From CAYSAA01 sp964428905 (GTDB taxonomy: Bacteria > Atribacterota > Phoenicimicrobiia > Phoenicimicrobiales > Stramentimicrobiaceae), in contig CAYSAA010000220.1 of assembly GCA_964428905.1 (NCBI GenBank), positions 1 through 14,029 of the forward strand: a DNA stretch of 14,029 bases. Reading direction: 5' to 3'. Position 1 is the first letter of the stretch, and each line of letters begins with the position of its first letter. The notes under the pieces are model-generated. The model had not been told where the DNA came from. It did not search any database and worked only from the letters and a program-made list of their open reading frames with translations. Positions 7,573-13,948 of this stretch are shown here, piece by piece. The position numbers and the translations under genes were made by a program.

Positions 7573-8746
7573 CAATAATATTTTCACCCAACATATTTTT
7601 TATCTTCCAGGGTTTGTTTTTCTTAATGAATAATTTTGCCACCCTGCCCTTATCTGTCAGATGGACGACTTCATCAACAATTGTATTCAGCATTTCTGCA
7701 ATCGTTTCAATGCTGATTGTTTCACCCTTTTGTTCGCCCCATAAAACTACCTCTTCACCAACACAAGCTTCAGGCACATCAGAAATATCAATCATCATTT
7801 GGTCCATACATACCCTGCCTACTACAGGAACTTTTATTCCTTTTACCAGAACTTTTCCACGATTGGAAAGCATCCTGGAGTATCCGTCAGCATAACCAAC
7901 CGGCAGGGTTGCAACCAAAGTATCTTTTTTGGTTTTATATTCTCGGCCATATCCAATAAAAGTATTAGAGCTAACTTTTTTAATAAAAGAGATACGACTT
8001 TTAAAGGATAAAGCCGGGTACATTGGTATGGTTCTCTCGACTTCACCAGAGGGATATAAACCATAGATAAGACAGCCAGGTCGAACCATATCCAACCACA
8101 TATCAGGTAAATCAAGAATAGTGCCACTATTGGCTACATGAAAAAATGGTATATCTATATTGTTTTTTCTAATTTGATTCATTGCCCGCTTAAAAATTCC
8201 AAACTGATAATAAGTATACTCTTTATCAGCCTCATCAGCAGTAGAAAAATGGGTATATATCCCCTGCACTTCAGCATTCGCCATTTTTTTTATTTCCCTT
8301 AAAACAGGAACAACTTCTTCGGGATTTATGCCCAGACGACTCATCCCTGTTTCTAATTTTAAATGCATTTTTATTAATTTACCTTTTTTTTCTGCCATGG
8401 TATTGAATTTTTTGGCTAGTTGCAAATCACTTATTGTTGGCATAATCTGATAATCGAAATATAAATCCATCTGCTTTTCCGGAGAAACGCTAAGTACCAA
8501 TATCGGTACTTTAATATCATTTCTCCTCAAAATAACCGCCTCTTCAATTCGAGCTACAGCAAGCTGATTTACACCATATTCCAAAATCAATTTTGATATT
8601 TCAACTGCATCATGTCCATATGCATTTCCCTTGACAATCCCCATAATATTAATCTGATTACCAACTAAATTATTAATATTTTGAATATTTTTTTTAACTG
8701 AGTCCAGGTTGATTTCAACCCACGTTGAGCCTAGTAATTCTTCCAT
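7565..8746 (-). CDS. alr: Alanine racemase
   Basis: PLP-dependent enzyme converting L-alanine to D-alanine for peptidoglycan. It has 393 residues, typical for the family. The opening is TWVEINLDSVKKNI. The PLP lysine is K39 in IVKGNAYGHD; the family normally has VKANAYGHG, so a Gly replaces the Ala after the lysine. Further landmarks are KLETGMSRLGI, FHVANSGT, VRPGCLIYGLYP, the GYGREYKT loop holding the catalytic tyrosine, LPVGYADGYSR and RVCMDQMMIDI. ATG is preceded by AAGGAG at 7-nt spacing. It lies 27 nt after acpS and overlaps tsaE. Together with the symporter and Ald across the window it gives the cell import, racemisation and deamination of alanine. Confidence 0.96.
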   Translation of the reverse strand: MEELLGSTWVEINLDSVKKNIQNINNLVGNQINIMGIVKGNAYGHDAVEISKLILEYGVNQLAVARIEEAVILRRNDIKVPILVLSVSPEKQMDLYFDYQIMPTISDLQLAKKFNTMAEKKGKLIKMHLKLETGMSRLGINPEEVVPVLREIKKMANAEVQGIYTHFSTADEADKEYTYYQFGIFKRAMNQIRKNNIDIPFFHVANSGTILDLPDMWLDMVRPGCLIYGLYPSGEVERTIPMYPALSFKSRISFIKKVSSNTFIGYGREYKTKKDTLVATLPVGYADGYSRMLSNRGKVLVKGIKVPVVGRVCMDQMMIDISDVPEACVGEEVVLWGEQKGETISIETIAEMLNTIVDEVVHLTDKGRVAKLFIKKNKPWKIKNMLGENIIDG

Positions 8747-8773
8747 AATTATCTCCTTAAAATTGTAAGATAT

Positions 8774-9151
8774 TTACCTTTCAATAATAACCTGAGCAAT
8801 AGCCAACTGTTCCGTATGAGAGATAGATAAATGTATATTATTAATGTTTCTACTTTTATTTATTGCTGATAACCTCTTTGAAAGACAGATCACTGGCTTA
8901 CCCAACGGATCTTTACTAACTTCGATTTCCTTCCATTCGATATTTCGAAATCCGGTCCCCAATGCTTTTACACAGGCTTCCTTTGCCGCAAAGAATCCCG
9001 CATAGGATTGGTAGCGACCTTTATTTTTCTTCTCACAATATCTTATCTCCTGTTCGTTAAAGACTTTTTGCAAAAATTTAACACCCCATTTTTTAATCAA
9101 TTTTTCTATCCGTTCAATGTTAACCAAGTCAATGCCACAACCGATAATCAT
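8774..9151 (-). CDS. acpS: Holo-[acyl-carrier-protein] synthase AcpS
   Basis: Transfers 4'-phosphopantetheine from CoA to the serine of apo-ACP, activating fatty-acid synthesis. It is 125 residues long (family 115-130). Both metal-binding signature residues are at the canonical positions: D8 in GCGIDLVNIERIE and E58 in FFAAKEACVKALGTG. The C-terminal LSISHTEQLAIAQVI is the standard ending (usually SISH-x-x-x-x-A-x-A). ATG at 9151 follows AAAGGG at 7-nt spacing. It is followed by alr after 27 nt, a pairing common in Bacillota. Confidence 0.96.
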   Translation of the reverse strand: MIIGCGIDLVNIERIEKLIKKWGVKFLQKVFNEQEIRYCEKKNKGRYQSYAGFFAAKEACVKALGTGFRNIEWKEIEVSKDPLGKPVICLSKRLSAINKSRNINNIHLSISHTEQLAIAQVIIER

Positions 9152-9174
9152 ATTTTTACCCTTTTATCAATTTA

Positions 9175-9208
9175 GTATCTCGTATGGAGTATAAATTATC
9201 GAGTCCAA
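9175..9208 (+). repeat. Heptamer repeat block 1 (4 x GTATCNN + GTCCAA)
   Basis: Four tandem heptamers start at 9175, 9182, 9189 and 9196, each matching GTATC at its first five bases with no more than one mismatch, followed directly by GTCCAA at 9203-9208. It lies in the gap between acpS and fxsA. Two further blocks with the same layout occur at 9812-9845 and 10184-10217. Confidence 0.8.
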
Positions 9209-9288
9209 TACAAAACATACTTATAAACCCTATTATTTCTACTTATATCATAGTATTTCACGTTATATACTATTTATTATGTGTATCT

Positions 9289-9317
9289 TCTATAGTTTTT
9301 ACGCAATACATAAACAA
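9289..9317 (-). promoter_or_regulatory. Weak candidate promoter for acpS-alr-tsaEBD
   Basis: On the minus strand, TTGTTT at 9317-9312 and TATAGA at 9294-9289 have a 17-nt spacer. The match is modest in AT-rich sequence. The acpS gene starts about 140 nt downstream. The genes might instead be transcribed from upstream of fxsA. Confidence 0.25.
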
Positions 9318-9340
9318 AATGTTGTTTTTAACTAACCATT

Positions 9341-9736
9341 TTATTCATACTCATCATAAATTCCATGTTCTCTTATTTTATGTACGATCCACCGTTTTGC
9401 ATAGTTAAAAATGAATAAACGACTTGGAGGGATAACCAGTAAAAACCCAATTATATCAGTCATTAGTCCGGGTGTTATTAAAAATATTCCGCCAATTAGT
9501 ACCAAGAGGCCTTCTATCAAACTGTCCGTTGGAATCATTCCACTGTTCATTTGACTTTTGATACGGAATAAAAGGTTAAAACCCTGGTTTTTTACTAAAT
9601 AAGCACCTATTATGCCTGTAAAAATAACAAGTGTAATTGTAAAAAATATTCCAATATTTTTCCCTATTTCTAATAAGATACAAAGTTCAATGATTGGAAC
9701 AAGTACAAAGAGAGCAATTAATCTACTTACAATCAT
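9341..9736 (-). CDS. fxsA: FxsA family membrane protein
   Basis: A 131-residue small integral membrane protein of the FxsA family, named for suppression of phage T7 F-exclusion when overproduced in E. coli; its normal role is unknown. The opening LIALFVLVPIIELCILLEIG has the family P-x-x-E in the first membrane segment (about 5-24). A second segment (28-50) contains the G-x-x-x-V-K-x-Q-G motif as GAYLVKNQGF. Then GLLVLIGGIFLITPGLMTDIIGFLLVIPPSR carries the GG-x-x-L-x-x-PG-x-x-TD-x-x-G signature and a third segment (78-102). The tail is charged. ATG at 9736 has only a weak ribosome binding site (CAGG). It is first of the minus-strand gene group leading to acpS, 189 nt away. Confidence 0.9.
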   Translation of the reverse strand: MIVSRLIALFVLVPIIELCILLEIGKNIGIFFTITLVIFTGIIGAYLVKNQGFNLLFRIKSQMNSGMIPTDSLIEGLLVLIGGIFLITPGLMTDIIGFLLVIPPSRLFIFNYAKRWIVHKIREHGIYDEYE

Positions 9737-9763
9737 CCCTGATTCCTGTTTATCTCATAAAAT

Positions 9764-9779
9764 ACAGAATTTATTCTGT
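9764..9779. repeat. Small inverted repeat upstream of fxsA
   Basis: ACAGAA (9764-9769) and TTCTGT (9774-9779) flank a TTTA loop, 28 nt before the fxsA start codon. It could be a small operator or an mRNA hairpin in the fxsA leader; function unknown. Confidence 0.4.
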
Positions 9780-9811
9780 GTCGTGAATATCAGGTATTTA
9801 GCACAAATACA

Positions 9812-9845
9812 GTATCGCGTGTCTTGTATGCAGTATCTGGTCCAA
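9812..9845 (+). repeat. Heptamer repeat block 2 (4 x GTATCNN + GTCCAA)
   Basis: Heptamers start at 9812, 9819, 9826 and 9833, again with at most one mismatch to GTATC in each, followed by an exact GTCCAA at 9840-9845. It has the same orientation as block 1 and is inverted relative to block 3. It sits 76 nt upstream of the fxsA start codon. Confidence 0.8.
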
Positions 9846-10014
9846 GACAAAAAATCATTTCGATTATCTATGCTTTCAAATTTCATATTATTACACTTTC
9901 ATTTGTTCTTATCATATAACTGACTATGCGATATACTGATTGTCTCGAACTGTATTTATAATAGTTATTTATTGCTCTTATACATACCGTATTTACTCAA
10001 CACGCATTATTTTT

Positions 10015-10062
10015 TATTTAACCATAAAAACCAACTTCTGTGAAGGAGGTAATGGTTAAATA
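10015..10062. repeat. Compound hairpin of unknown function
   Basis: A perfect 11-bp outer stem joins TATTTAACCAT (10015-10025) and ATGGTTAAATA (10052-10062). Inside it, ACC (10030-10032) pairs with GGT (10048-10050), an AA/GA internal loop follows, then CTTC (10035-10038) pairs with GAAG (10042-10045) around a TGT loop. Neither side has a T-tract, so it is not a normal terminator. The 3' half contains AAGGAGG followed by ATG, but that frame closes after three codons. It could be a folded small RNA, a mobile-element end or a relic. Confidence 0.6.
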
Positions 10063-10123
10063 ACAGTAGAAGCACCATTGCTTTGAAAGAATAGTCCAAA
10101 AGTATTTAGAGACTTCTTAAAAC

Positions 10124-10140
10124 CACCCGCTATGCGGGTG
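10124..10140 (-). terminator. GC-rich hairpin downstream of glmS, probable terminator
   Basis: CACCCGC (10124-10130) and GCGGGTG (10134-10140) form a 7-bp stem with a 3-nt loop, by far the most GC-rich spot in this AT-rich gap. Read on the minus strand it is followed by GTTTTAAG, giving a short U-tract about 80 nt past the glmS stop codon. The T-run is weak. An alternative reading is a subterminal hairpin of an IS200/IS605-type element, since those ends also carry short GC-rich hairpins; no transposase is present. Confidence 0.55.
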
Positions 10141-10183
10141 CGTTATTTATTATCTGTTTTTAATCTTTCTATTTTATTTGAAT

Positions 10184-10217
10184 TTGGACTCGATACACGA
10201 TACTCAATACTTGATAC
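10184..10217 (-). repeat. Heptamer repeat block 3 (4 x GTATCNN + GTCCAA), inverted
   Basis: Read on the minus strand, heptamers begin at 10217, 10210, 10203 and 10196; three have a perfect GTATC and one is GTATT. They are followed by exact GTCCAA at 10189-10184. The block starts only 5 nt after the glmS stop codon, so it is transcribed with glmS. Confidence 0.82.
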
Positions 10218-10222
10218 TATTT

Positions 10223-12055
10223 TTATTCCACCGTTACACTTTTTGCCAAATTTCTAGGCTTATCTACATCCCTACCTAAAATATCTGCAATATGATAGGC
10301 TAGCAGCTGAAGTGGTATTACAGCTAACAAGGGATATAGGATTTGCCGAACATTCGGTATATAGATTACCTTTTCTACAATGTTTTGAATTTGTTCATCC
10401 CCATCAGAAGCAATGGCTATTACCTGGGCATCCCTGGCTGTAACTTCCTTTATATTATTAATTACTTTATGATAGACATGGTCTCTTAGCGCAATAGCAA
10501 CAACAGGAAAATTTTTATCAAGTAAGGCAATTGGACCATGCTTCATCTCTCCAGCCGGATAAGCCTCAGCATGAATATAAGAAATTTCTTTTAATTTTAA
10601 TGCCCCTTCTAAAGCAATGGGAAAATTAATATCTCTTCCTAAATAGAGAAAATGATCATATTGTGAAGAATGAATTGCAATTGACCTAATCTTATCACCT
10701 TGATTAAGAATTGTTTCAATTTGGTGAGGAATTCTCATCATTTCCTGCACAATGTTATTTTCATCCTGGCTGGAAAGTTGTTTATTATTTTTTCCCAAAA
10801 ATAATGCCAACAAATATAATGAAATAAGTTGCCCAATAAATGCCTTTGTCGATGCAACTCCAATTTCCGGACCAGCATGAATATACATAACTTTATCTGC
10901 TTCCCGGCTGATAGTACTTCCTTTTACATTTACGATTGCCAAGACCGAATTAACCTGACTCTGACAGGAACGCATAGCGGCAATAGTATCTGCTGTTTCA
11001 CCCGATTGAGAAATAACAATGCCTAAGGAGTTCTTGTTTAATAGTTGTGTTCGATATCGAAATTCGGAAGCATAGTCAACCTCTACTGGAATTCTGGACA
11101 AACTTTCTATAACATATTTCCCCACCAGTGCAGCATAATAAGCTGTACCACAAGCTATAATATGTATCTTATACAAAGAATCTATCGTATTTTTTGATAA
11201 ATGAATAGCAGAAAGATCAACTTTCCCTGATTTAATATATTTTTCCATATTTGTTCTAATAACCAAGGGTTGTTGGCAAATCTCTTTTAACATAAAATGC
11301 TTATACCCACTTTTCTCAGCCATCTCAGGATTCCAATCAATGTAAACAATTTTCTTCTTTACTTTTTTTCCTTCTAAATCAGTCACTTCAACGTGATCCT
11401 TTTCTATAGTAGCAATTTCGTTTTCTTCTAAAAAAATCATTCTTCTGGTATAGTTCAATAACGCTGGAATATCTGAAGCAATATACATTTCCTGATCTCC
11501 AATTCCGATAATCAGTGGACTACCACTTCTGGAAGCAACGATTTTATCCGGCTCATTTTTAGAAATTACTCCTAAAGCATAAGACCCACTCACCAATTTC
11601 AAGGAATTTCTAACTGCCTCAGTAAGGTTACTTTTGTAGTTTCTTTGTATAAGATGTGGCAATACCTCAGTATCAGTATCAGATAGAAAATGACAGTTTT
11701 CGGAGGTTAATGTTTCCTTAATTGACATATAATTCTCAATAATACCGTTATGCACAACTACGGTTTCATGATTATCGGAAAAATGGGGATGAGCATTGGT
11801 ATCATTTGGTCTTCCATGAGTAGCCCATCGGGTATGTCCCAAACCAATAGTACCCTTTAAATTACTTTCTTCTACTATATCTTCAAGATATTTAATCTTT
11901 CCTTTACATTTCTTAATTTCAATACTATTATCATTTTCCTTATTCAATACCGCTACTCCTGCTGAATCATATCCTCTGTACTCTAACTTTTTTAATCCCT
12001 GCATTAGAATTGGTAAAGCTTCTTTATCTCCAATATATCCTATTATCCCACACAT
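10223..12055 (-). CDS. glmS: Glutamine-fructose-6-phosphate aminotransferase (isomerizing)
   Basis: Makes glucosamine-6-phosphate and glutamate from fructose-6-phosphate and glutamine, the first step of UDP-GlcNAc and cell-wall synthesis. It has 610 residues, normal for GlmS. The class II glutaminase domain begins MCGIIGYIG, with Cys2 becoming the N-terminal nucleophile after Met removal, and shows RGYDSAG, TRWATHG, NAHPH, VHNGIIENY and SDTDTEVLPH. Two SIS sugar-isomerase domains follow with SGETADT, STKAFIGQL and the EGALKLKEISYIHAEAYPAGEMKHGP segment; the end is RDVDKPRNLAKSVTVE, the family C-terminus. An in-frame start 34 codons upstream (12157) is rejected, because the nucleophile Cys must be exposed and AAGGG lies just before the chosen ATG. 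It lies downstream of glmM and has its own promoter and ribozyme. Confidence 0.98.
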   Translation of the reverse strand: MCGIIGYIGDKEALPILMQGLKKLEYRGYDSAGVAVLNKENDNSIEIKKCKGKIKYLEDIVEESNLKGTIGLGHTRWATHGRPNDTNAHPHFSDNHETVVVHNGIIENYMSIKETLTSENCHFLSDTDTEVLPHLIQRNYKSNLTEAVRNSLKLVSGSYALGVISKNEPDKIVASRSGSPLIIGIGDQEMYIASDIPALLNYTRRMIFLEENEIATIEKDHVEVTDLEGKKVKKKIVYIDWNPEMAEKSGYKHFMLKEICQQPLVIRTNMEKYIKSGKVDLSAIHLSKNTIDSLYKIHIIACGTAYYAALVGKYVIESLSRIPVEVDYASEFRYRTQLLNKNSLGIVISQSGETADTIAAMRSCQSQVNSVLAIVNVKGSTISREADKVMYIHAGPEIGVASTKAFIGQLISLYLLALFLGKNNKQLSSQDENNIVQEMMRIPHQIETILNQGDKIRSIAIHSSQYDHFLYLGRDINFPIALEGALKLKEISYIHAEAYPAGEMKHGPIALLDKNFPVVAIALRDHVYHKVINNIKEVTARDAQVIAIASDGDEQIQNIVEKVIYIPNVRQILYPLLAVIPLQLLAYHIADILGRDVDKPRNLAKSVTVE

Positions 12056-12199
12056 ATTTATTTCCCTTCTTTCAAATAGAAAATCCTCATTATTAATCCA
12101 TGATTTGTTCAAATATTCCAGCTTTTTGGAATTTAATGAGGATTTTATAAAAACCATCTACTACTATTCATACATTATCAAGTAAAGGATCAATAATAG

Positions 12200-12361
12200 C
12201 CTGGTAATCTTTTGTCCTTACAATTGCTTATAAGATTTGTGGATTACCTCAGGGTTGGCCACCCCAGGAGTATCCGCCGAAAATTCGATATTCTCCTCCC
12301 TCGTCAACTTAATTAATCTCCGCTCAACAATCTAATTTACACATAACTAAGCCCAGGCGCT
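12200..12361 (-). ncRNA. glmS ribozyme (GlcN6P-activated self-cleaving riboswitch)
   Basis: The minus strand has AGCGCCTGGGC at 12361-12351, the conserved cleavage-site start, with predicted cleavage between A12361 and G12360. P1 pairs 12351-12344 with 12315-12308. The core then reads GTTGACGAGG (12307-12298). A 5-bp stem pairs AGGAG (12297-12293) with CTCCT (12270-12266) and encloses TATCGA and TCGGCGG (12280-12274), both characteristic of this ribozyme. A further stem at 12265-12251 has a GGCCA loop. A long stem pairs GGTAATC (12248-12242) with GATTACC (12209-12203), with a short inner hairpin. Glucosamine-6-phosphate acts as cofactor; cleavage leaves a 5'-hydroxyl end that destabilises the glmS mRNA. 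The glmS start codon is about 145 nt downstream. The 3' boundary is approximate. Confidence 0.95.
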
Positions 12362-12376
12362 ACGATTCTATTTTTT

Positions 12377-12403
12377 TTATAAATTCATGCTATCAATCCT
12401 CCT
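12377..12403 (-). other. Three-codon mini-ORF with consensus ribosome binding site in the glmS leader
   Basis: On the minus strand AGGAGG (12403-12398) is followed after 9 nt by ATG AAT TTA TAA (12388-12377), encoding Met-Asn-Leu. It ends 15 nt before the ribozyme cleavage site. It may be translated and so keep ribosomes near the ribozyme 5' end, or be a relic of a former gene start. No function can be assigned. Confidence 0.4.
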
Positions 12404-12447
12404 TTGGTATTCAAATCCTTCTTTAAAAAGAAATAATTCATAGCATA

Positions 12448-12456
12448 ATTATAGCA
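12448..12456 (-). promoter_or_regulatory. Extended -10 promoter for the glmS leader
   Basis: Minus strand TGCTATAAT (12456-12448) is a perfect extended -10 element (TGnTATAAT). The -35 region is poor, with at best TGCAAA at 16-nt spacing, as is common for extended -10 promoters. A near copy of the same stretch (TGCTATGAATTA) follows directly downstream. It lies about 85 nt upstream of the ribozyme cleavage site, so glmS can be transcribed separately from glmM. Confidence 0.75.
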
Positions 12457-12536
12457 TACTCCGTGCTAATTTGCATTCCTTACCTAAATATAAAATAAGG
12501 TAATACATATCACGAATAATCATTAAATTTTCGAAA

Positions 12537-13889
12537 CTAACAATGTAAACAGTTATTTTGAAAAAAATTGTTTAATCTCTGTTCCCATTCATCAATAATT
12601 TTTTGTTCTCTACTCTCTAACAATATTCTTATTTTACTTTCGGTCCCGGAAGGTCTAACTAATACTCTCCCTGAGTCTACAAAATCTTTCTCTAATTCTT
12701 CTTTTATCTTTAAAAATTTTTGATTCCGTAGAAAAAAAGACTTATTAGCCAAATTGTAATTCAGTAATTTCTGATGATATCTTTTCATTAAAGCTGCCTG
12801 AGTAGATACCTTTTCACTGGTTCGACTTAATGCATCCAATATTTGAAAAGTAGTCACAATTCCATCACCATTGGGACCATGGATTAGAAAAATAATATGT
12901 CCTGATTGCTCGCCTCCCAACAAGGCATGATCAGCTAACATTTTTCTTAGCACATATTTATCGCCGATGCTTGTTCTGATCACCATGCCACCAATTTCTT
13001 TTATTGCTTCATCAAATCCCAGATTACTCATATAGGTAGCTACAACTTTGTTATTTCCTAACTTGCCTTCACCGATAAAAACATTGGCATAAATGACCAT
13101 CATTTGGTCCCCATCTACTAACTGTCCTTTTTCGTCCACTGCTAATACCCTATCGGCATCGCCATCAAAAGCAAAACCTAAATCTGCATGTTCTTGCAAT
13201 ACTTTTTCCTGAAGAGAATTTATAGAAGTAGAACCACATTTGTGATTGATATTCATTCCATTGGGCGTATTATTGATCAGCTTATAATTTATATTAAGGT
13301 AATCAAATAATTCCTTCACAACTTGACTAGCTGCACCATTGGCACAATCTATGATTATTTTATAGTCAGGTTTAGTAAATGTTTTAGGAATGGAATTAAG
13401 TAAATGTTTGATATAGATATTGCTTGTTTCTTTTAAAGTGGTTGCCTTCCCTATCATTTCTCCCGGTACATGAAGTTCTTTATACTTTTCCTCAATAAGT
13501 ATATCTTCAATCAACTTTTCTTGTTTATTATCCAGCTTGAAGCCGTTTTCCTGAAAAAATTTAATACCATTGTCTTGATAGTGATTATGTGAAGCAGATA
13601 TTACAATTCCCATTGTCATTTTGTAATACTTTGTTAAATAAGCAACTGCAGGTGTTGTTATAATTCCAGCTTTCAAGACATTAATCCCGGCCGAGCATAA
13701 ACCAGCAGTAAGTGCTGCTTCCAACATGTCTCCGGAGAGCCTGGTATCTTTACCGATTACTATACTTTTTTGCTTTTTATATCGATGATAATATCCAACT
13801 GCGCGACCAAGATTAAAAGCAACCTCTGCTGTCATGGGATATTGATTGGCCACTCCTCGTATGCCATCGGTACCAAACAGTCTACTCAT
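12537..13889 (-). CDS. glmM: Phosphoglucosamine mutase
   Basis: Converts glucosamine-6-phosphate to glucosamine-1-phosphate, the step after GlmS on the way to UDP-GlcNAc. It has 450 residues, the usual length. The GlmM-type opening RLFGTDGIRGVAN separates it from general phosphoglucomutases. The catalytic phosphoserine is S100 in SASHN (98-102); the family usually has SASHNPxxDNGIK and here it is SASHNHYQDNGIK. The metal loop DGDADR is at 242-247, the sugar-binding GGEQSGH at 325-331 and the phosphate-binding RPSGTE at 412-417. ATG has AGAAGGA about 12 nt upstream. It lies 59 nt after a YbbR/CdaR-like gene and 481 nt before glmS, as in Bacillota cdaA-cdaR-glmM-glmS loci. In those, CdaA, CdaR and GlmM interact to control c-di-AMP synthesis; cdaA is outside the window. 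Confidence 0.97.
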   Translation of the reverse strand: MSRLFGTDGIRGVANQYPMTAEVAFNLGRAVGYYHRYKKQKSIVIGKDTRLSGDMLEAALTAGLCSAGINVLKAGIITTPAVAYLTKYYKMTMGIVISASHNHYQDNGIKFFQENGFKLDNKQEKLIEDILIEEKYKELHVPGEMIGKATTLKETSNIYIKHLLNSIPKTFTKPDYKIIIDCANGAASQVVKELFDYLNINYKLINNTPNGMNINHKCGSTSINSLQEKVLQEHADLGFAFDGDADRVLAVDEKGQLVDGDQMMVIYANVFIGEGKLGNNKVVATYMSNLGFDEAIKEIGGMVIRTSIGDKYVLRKMLADHALLGGEQSGHIIFLIHGPNGDGIVTTFQILDALSRTSEKVSTQAALMKRYHQKLLNYNLANKSFFLRNQKFLKIKEELEKDFVDSGRVLVRPSGTESKIRILLESREQKIIDEWEQRLNNFFQNNCLHC

Positions 13890-13948
13890 ACTAACTCATT
13901 CTTCCTTCTATTATTACATGAATGATAGGGAATAAAAATGATGTTTTT

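Larger units (their letters stand above)
9737..10222. other. Gene-free stretch of 486 nt between fxsA and glmS
   Basis: No convincing coding sequence is present on either strand. It carries, left to right, the inverted repeat before fxsA, heptamer block 2, an AT-rich segment of about 170 nt in which nothing was recognised, a compound hairpin (10015-10062), a GC-rich hairpin (10124-10140) that may terminate glmS, and heptamer block 3 just after the glmS stop codon. The blocks and hairpins are listed separately. Confidence 0.7.
12056..12536 (-). other. 481-nt glmM-glmS leader region without a protein gene
   Basis: Accounted for, in transcription order, by a weak TTACCT/AGGTAA inverted repeat just after glmM, the extended -10 promoter, the mini-ORF, the glmS ribozyme and about 145 nt of AT-rich leader up to the glmS ribosome binding site (AAGGG about 8 nt before ATG). 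Nothing else was recognised. Confidence 0.8.

Noticed and set aside
9755..9886. Minus-strand 43-codon ORF upstream of fxsA starting MKFESIDNRNDF
   Set aside because: It has no ribosome binding site, and much of its peptide (the RYCIQDTRYC part) is simply the translation of heptamer block 2, a typical spurious ORF over a 7-nt repeat.
9612..9923. Plus-strand 103-codon ORF over the fxsA 5' end
   Set aside because: It lies opposite fxsA and the heptamer block, has no ribosome binding site and resembles no protein family.
12056..12157. N-terminal extension of GlmS by 34 residues from an upstream ATG
   Set aside because: GlmS needs Cys as the mature N-terminus, and the extension is leader RNA between the ribozyme and the true ribosome binding site.
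12490..12520. TTACCT/AGGTAA inverted repeat after glmM as a terminator
   Set aside because: Only 6 bp, a 12-nt AT-rich loop and no T-tract on the glmM strand; too weak to call.
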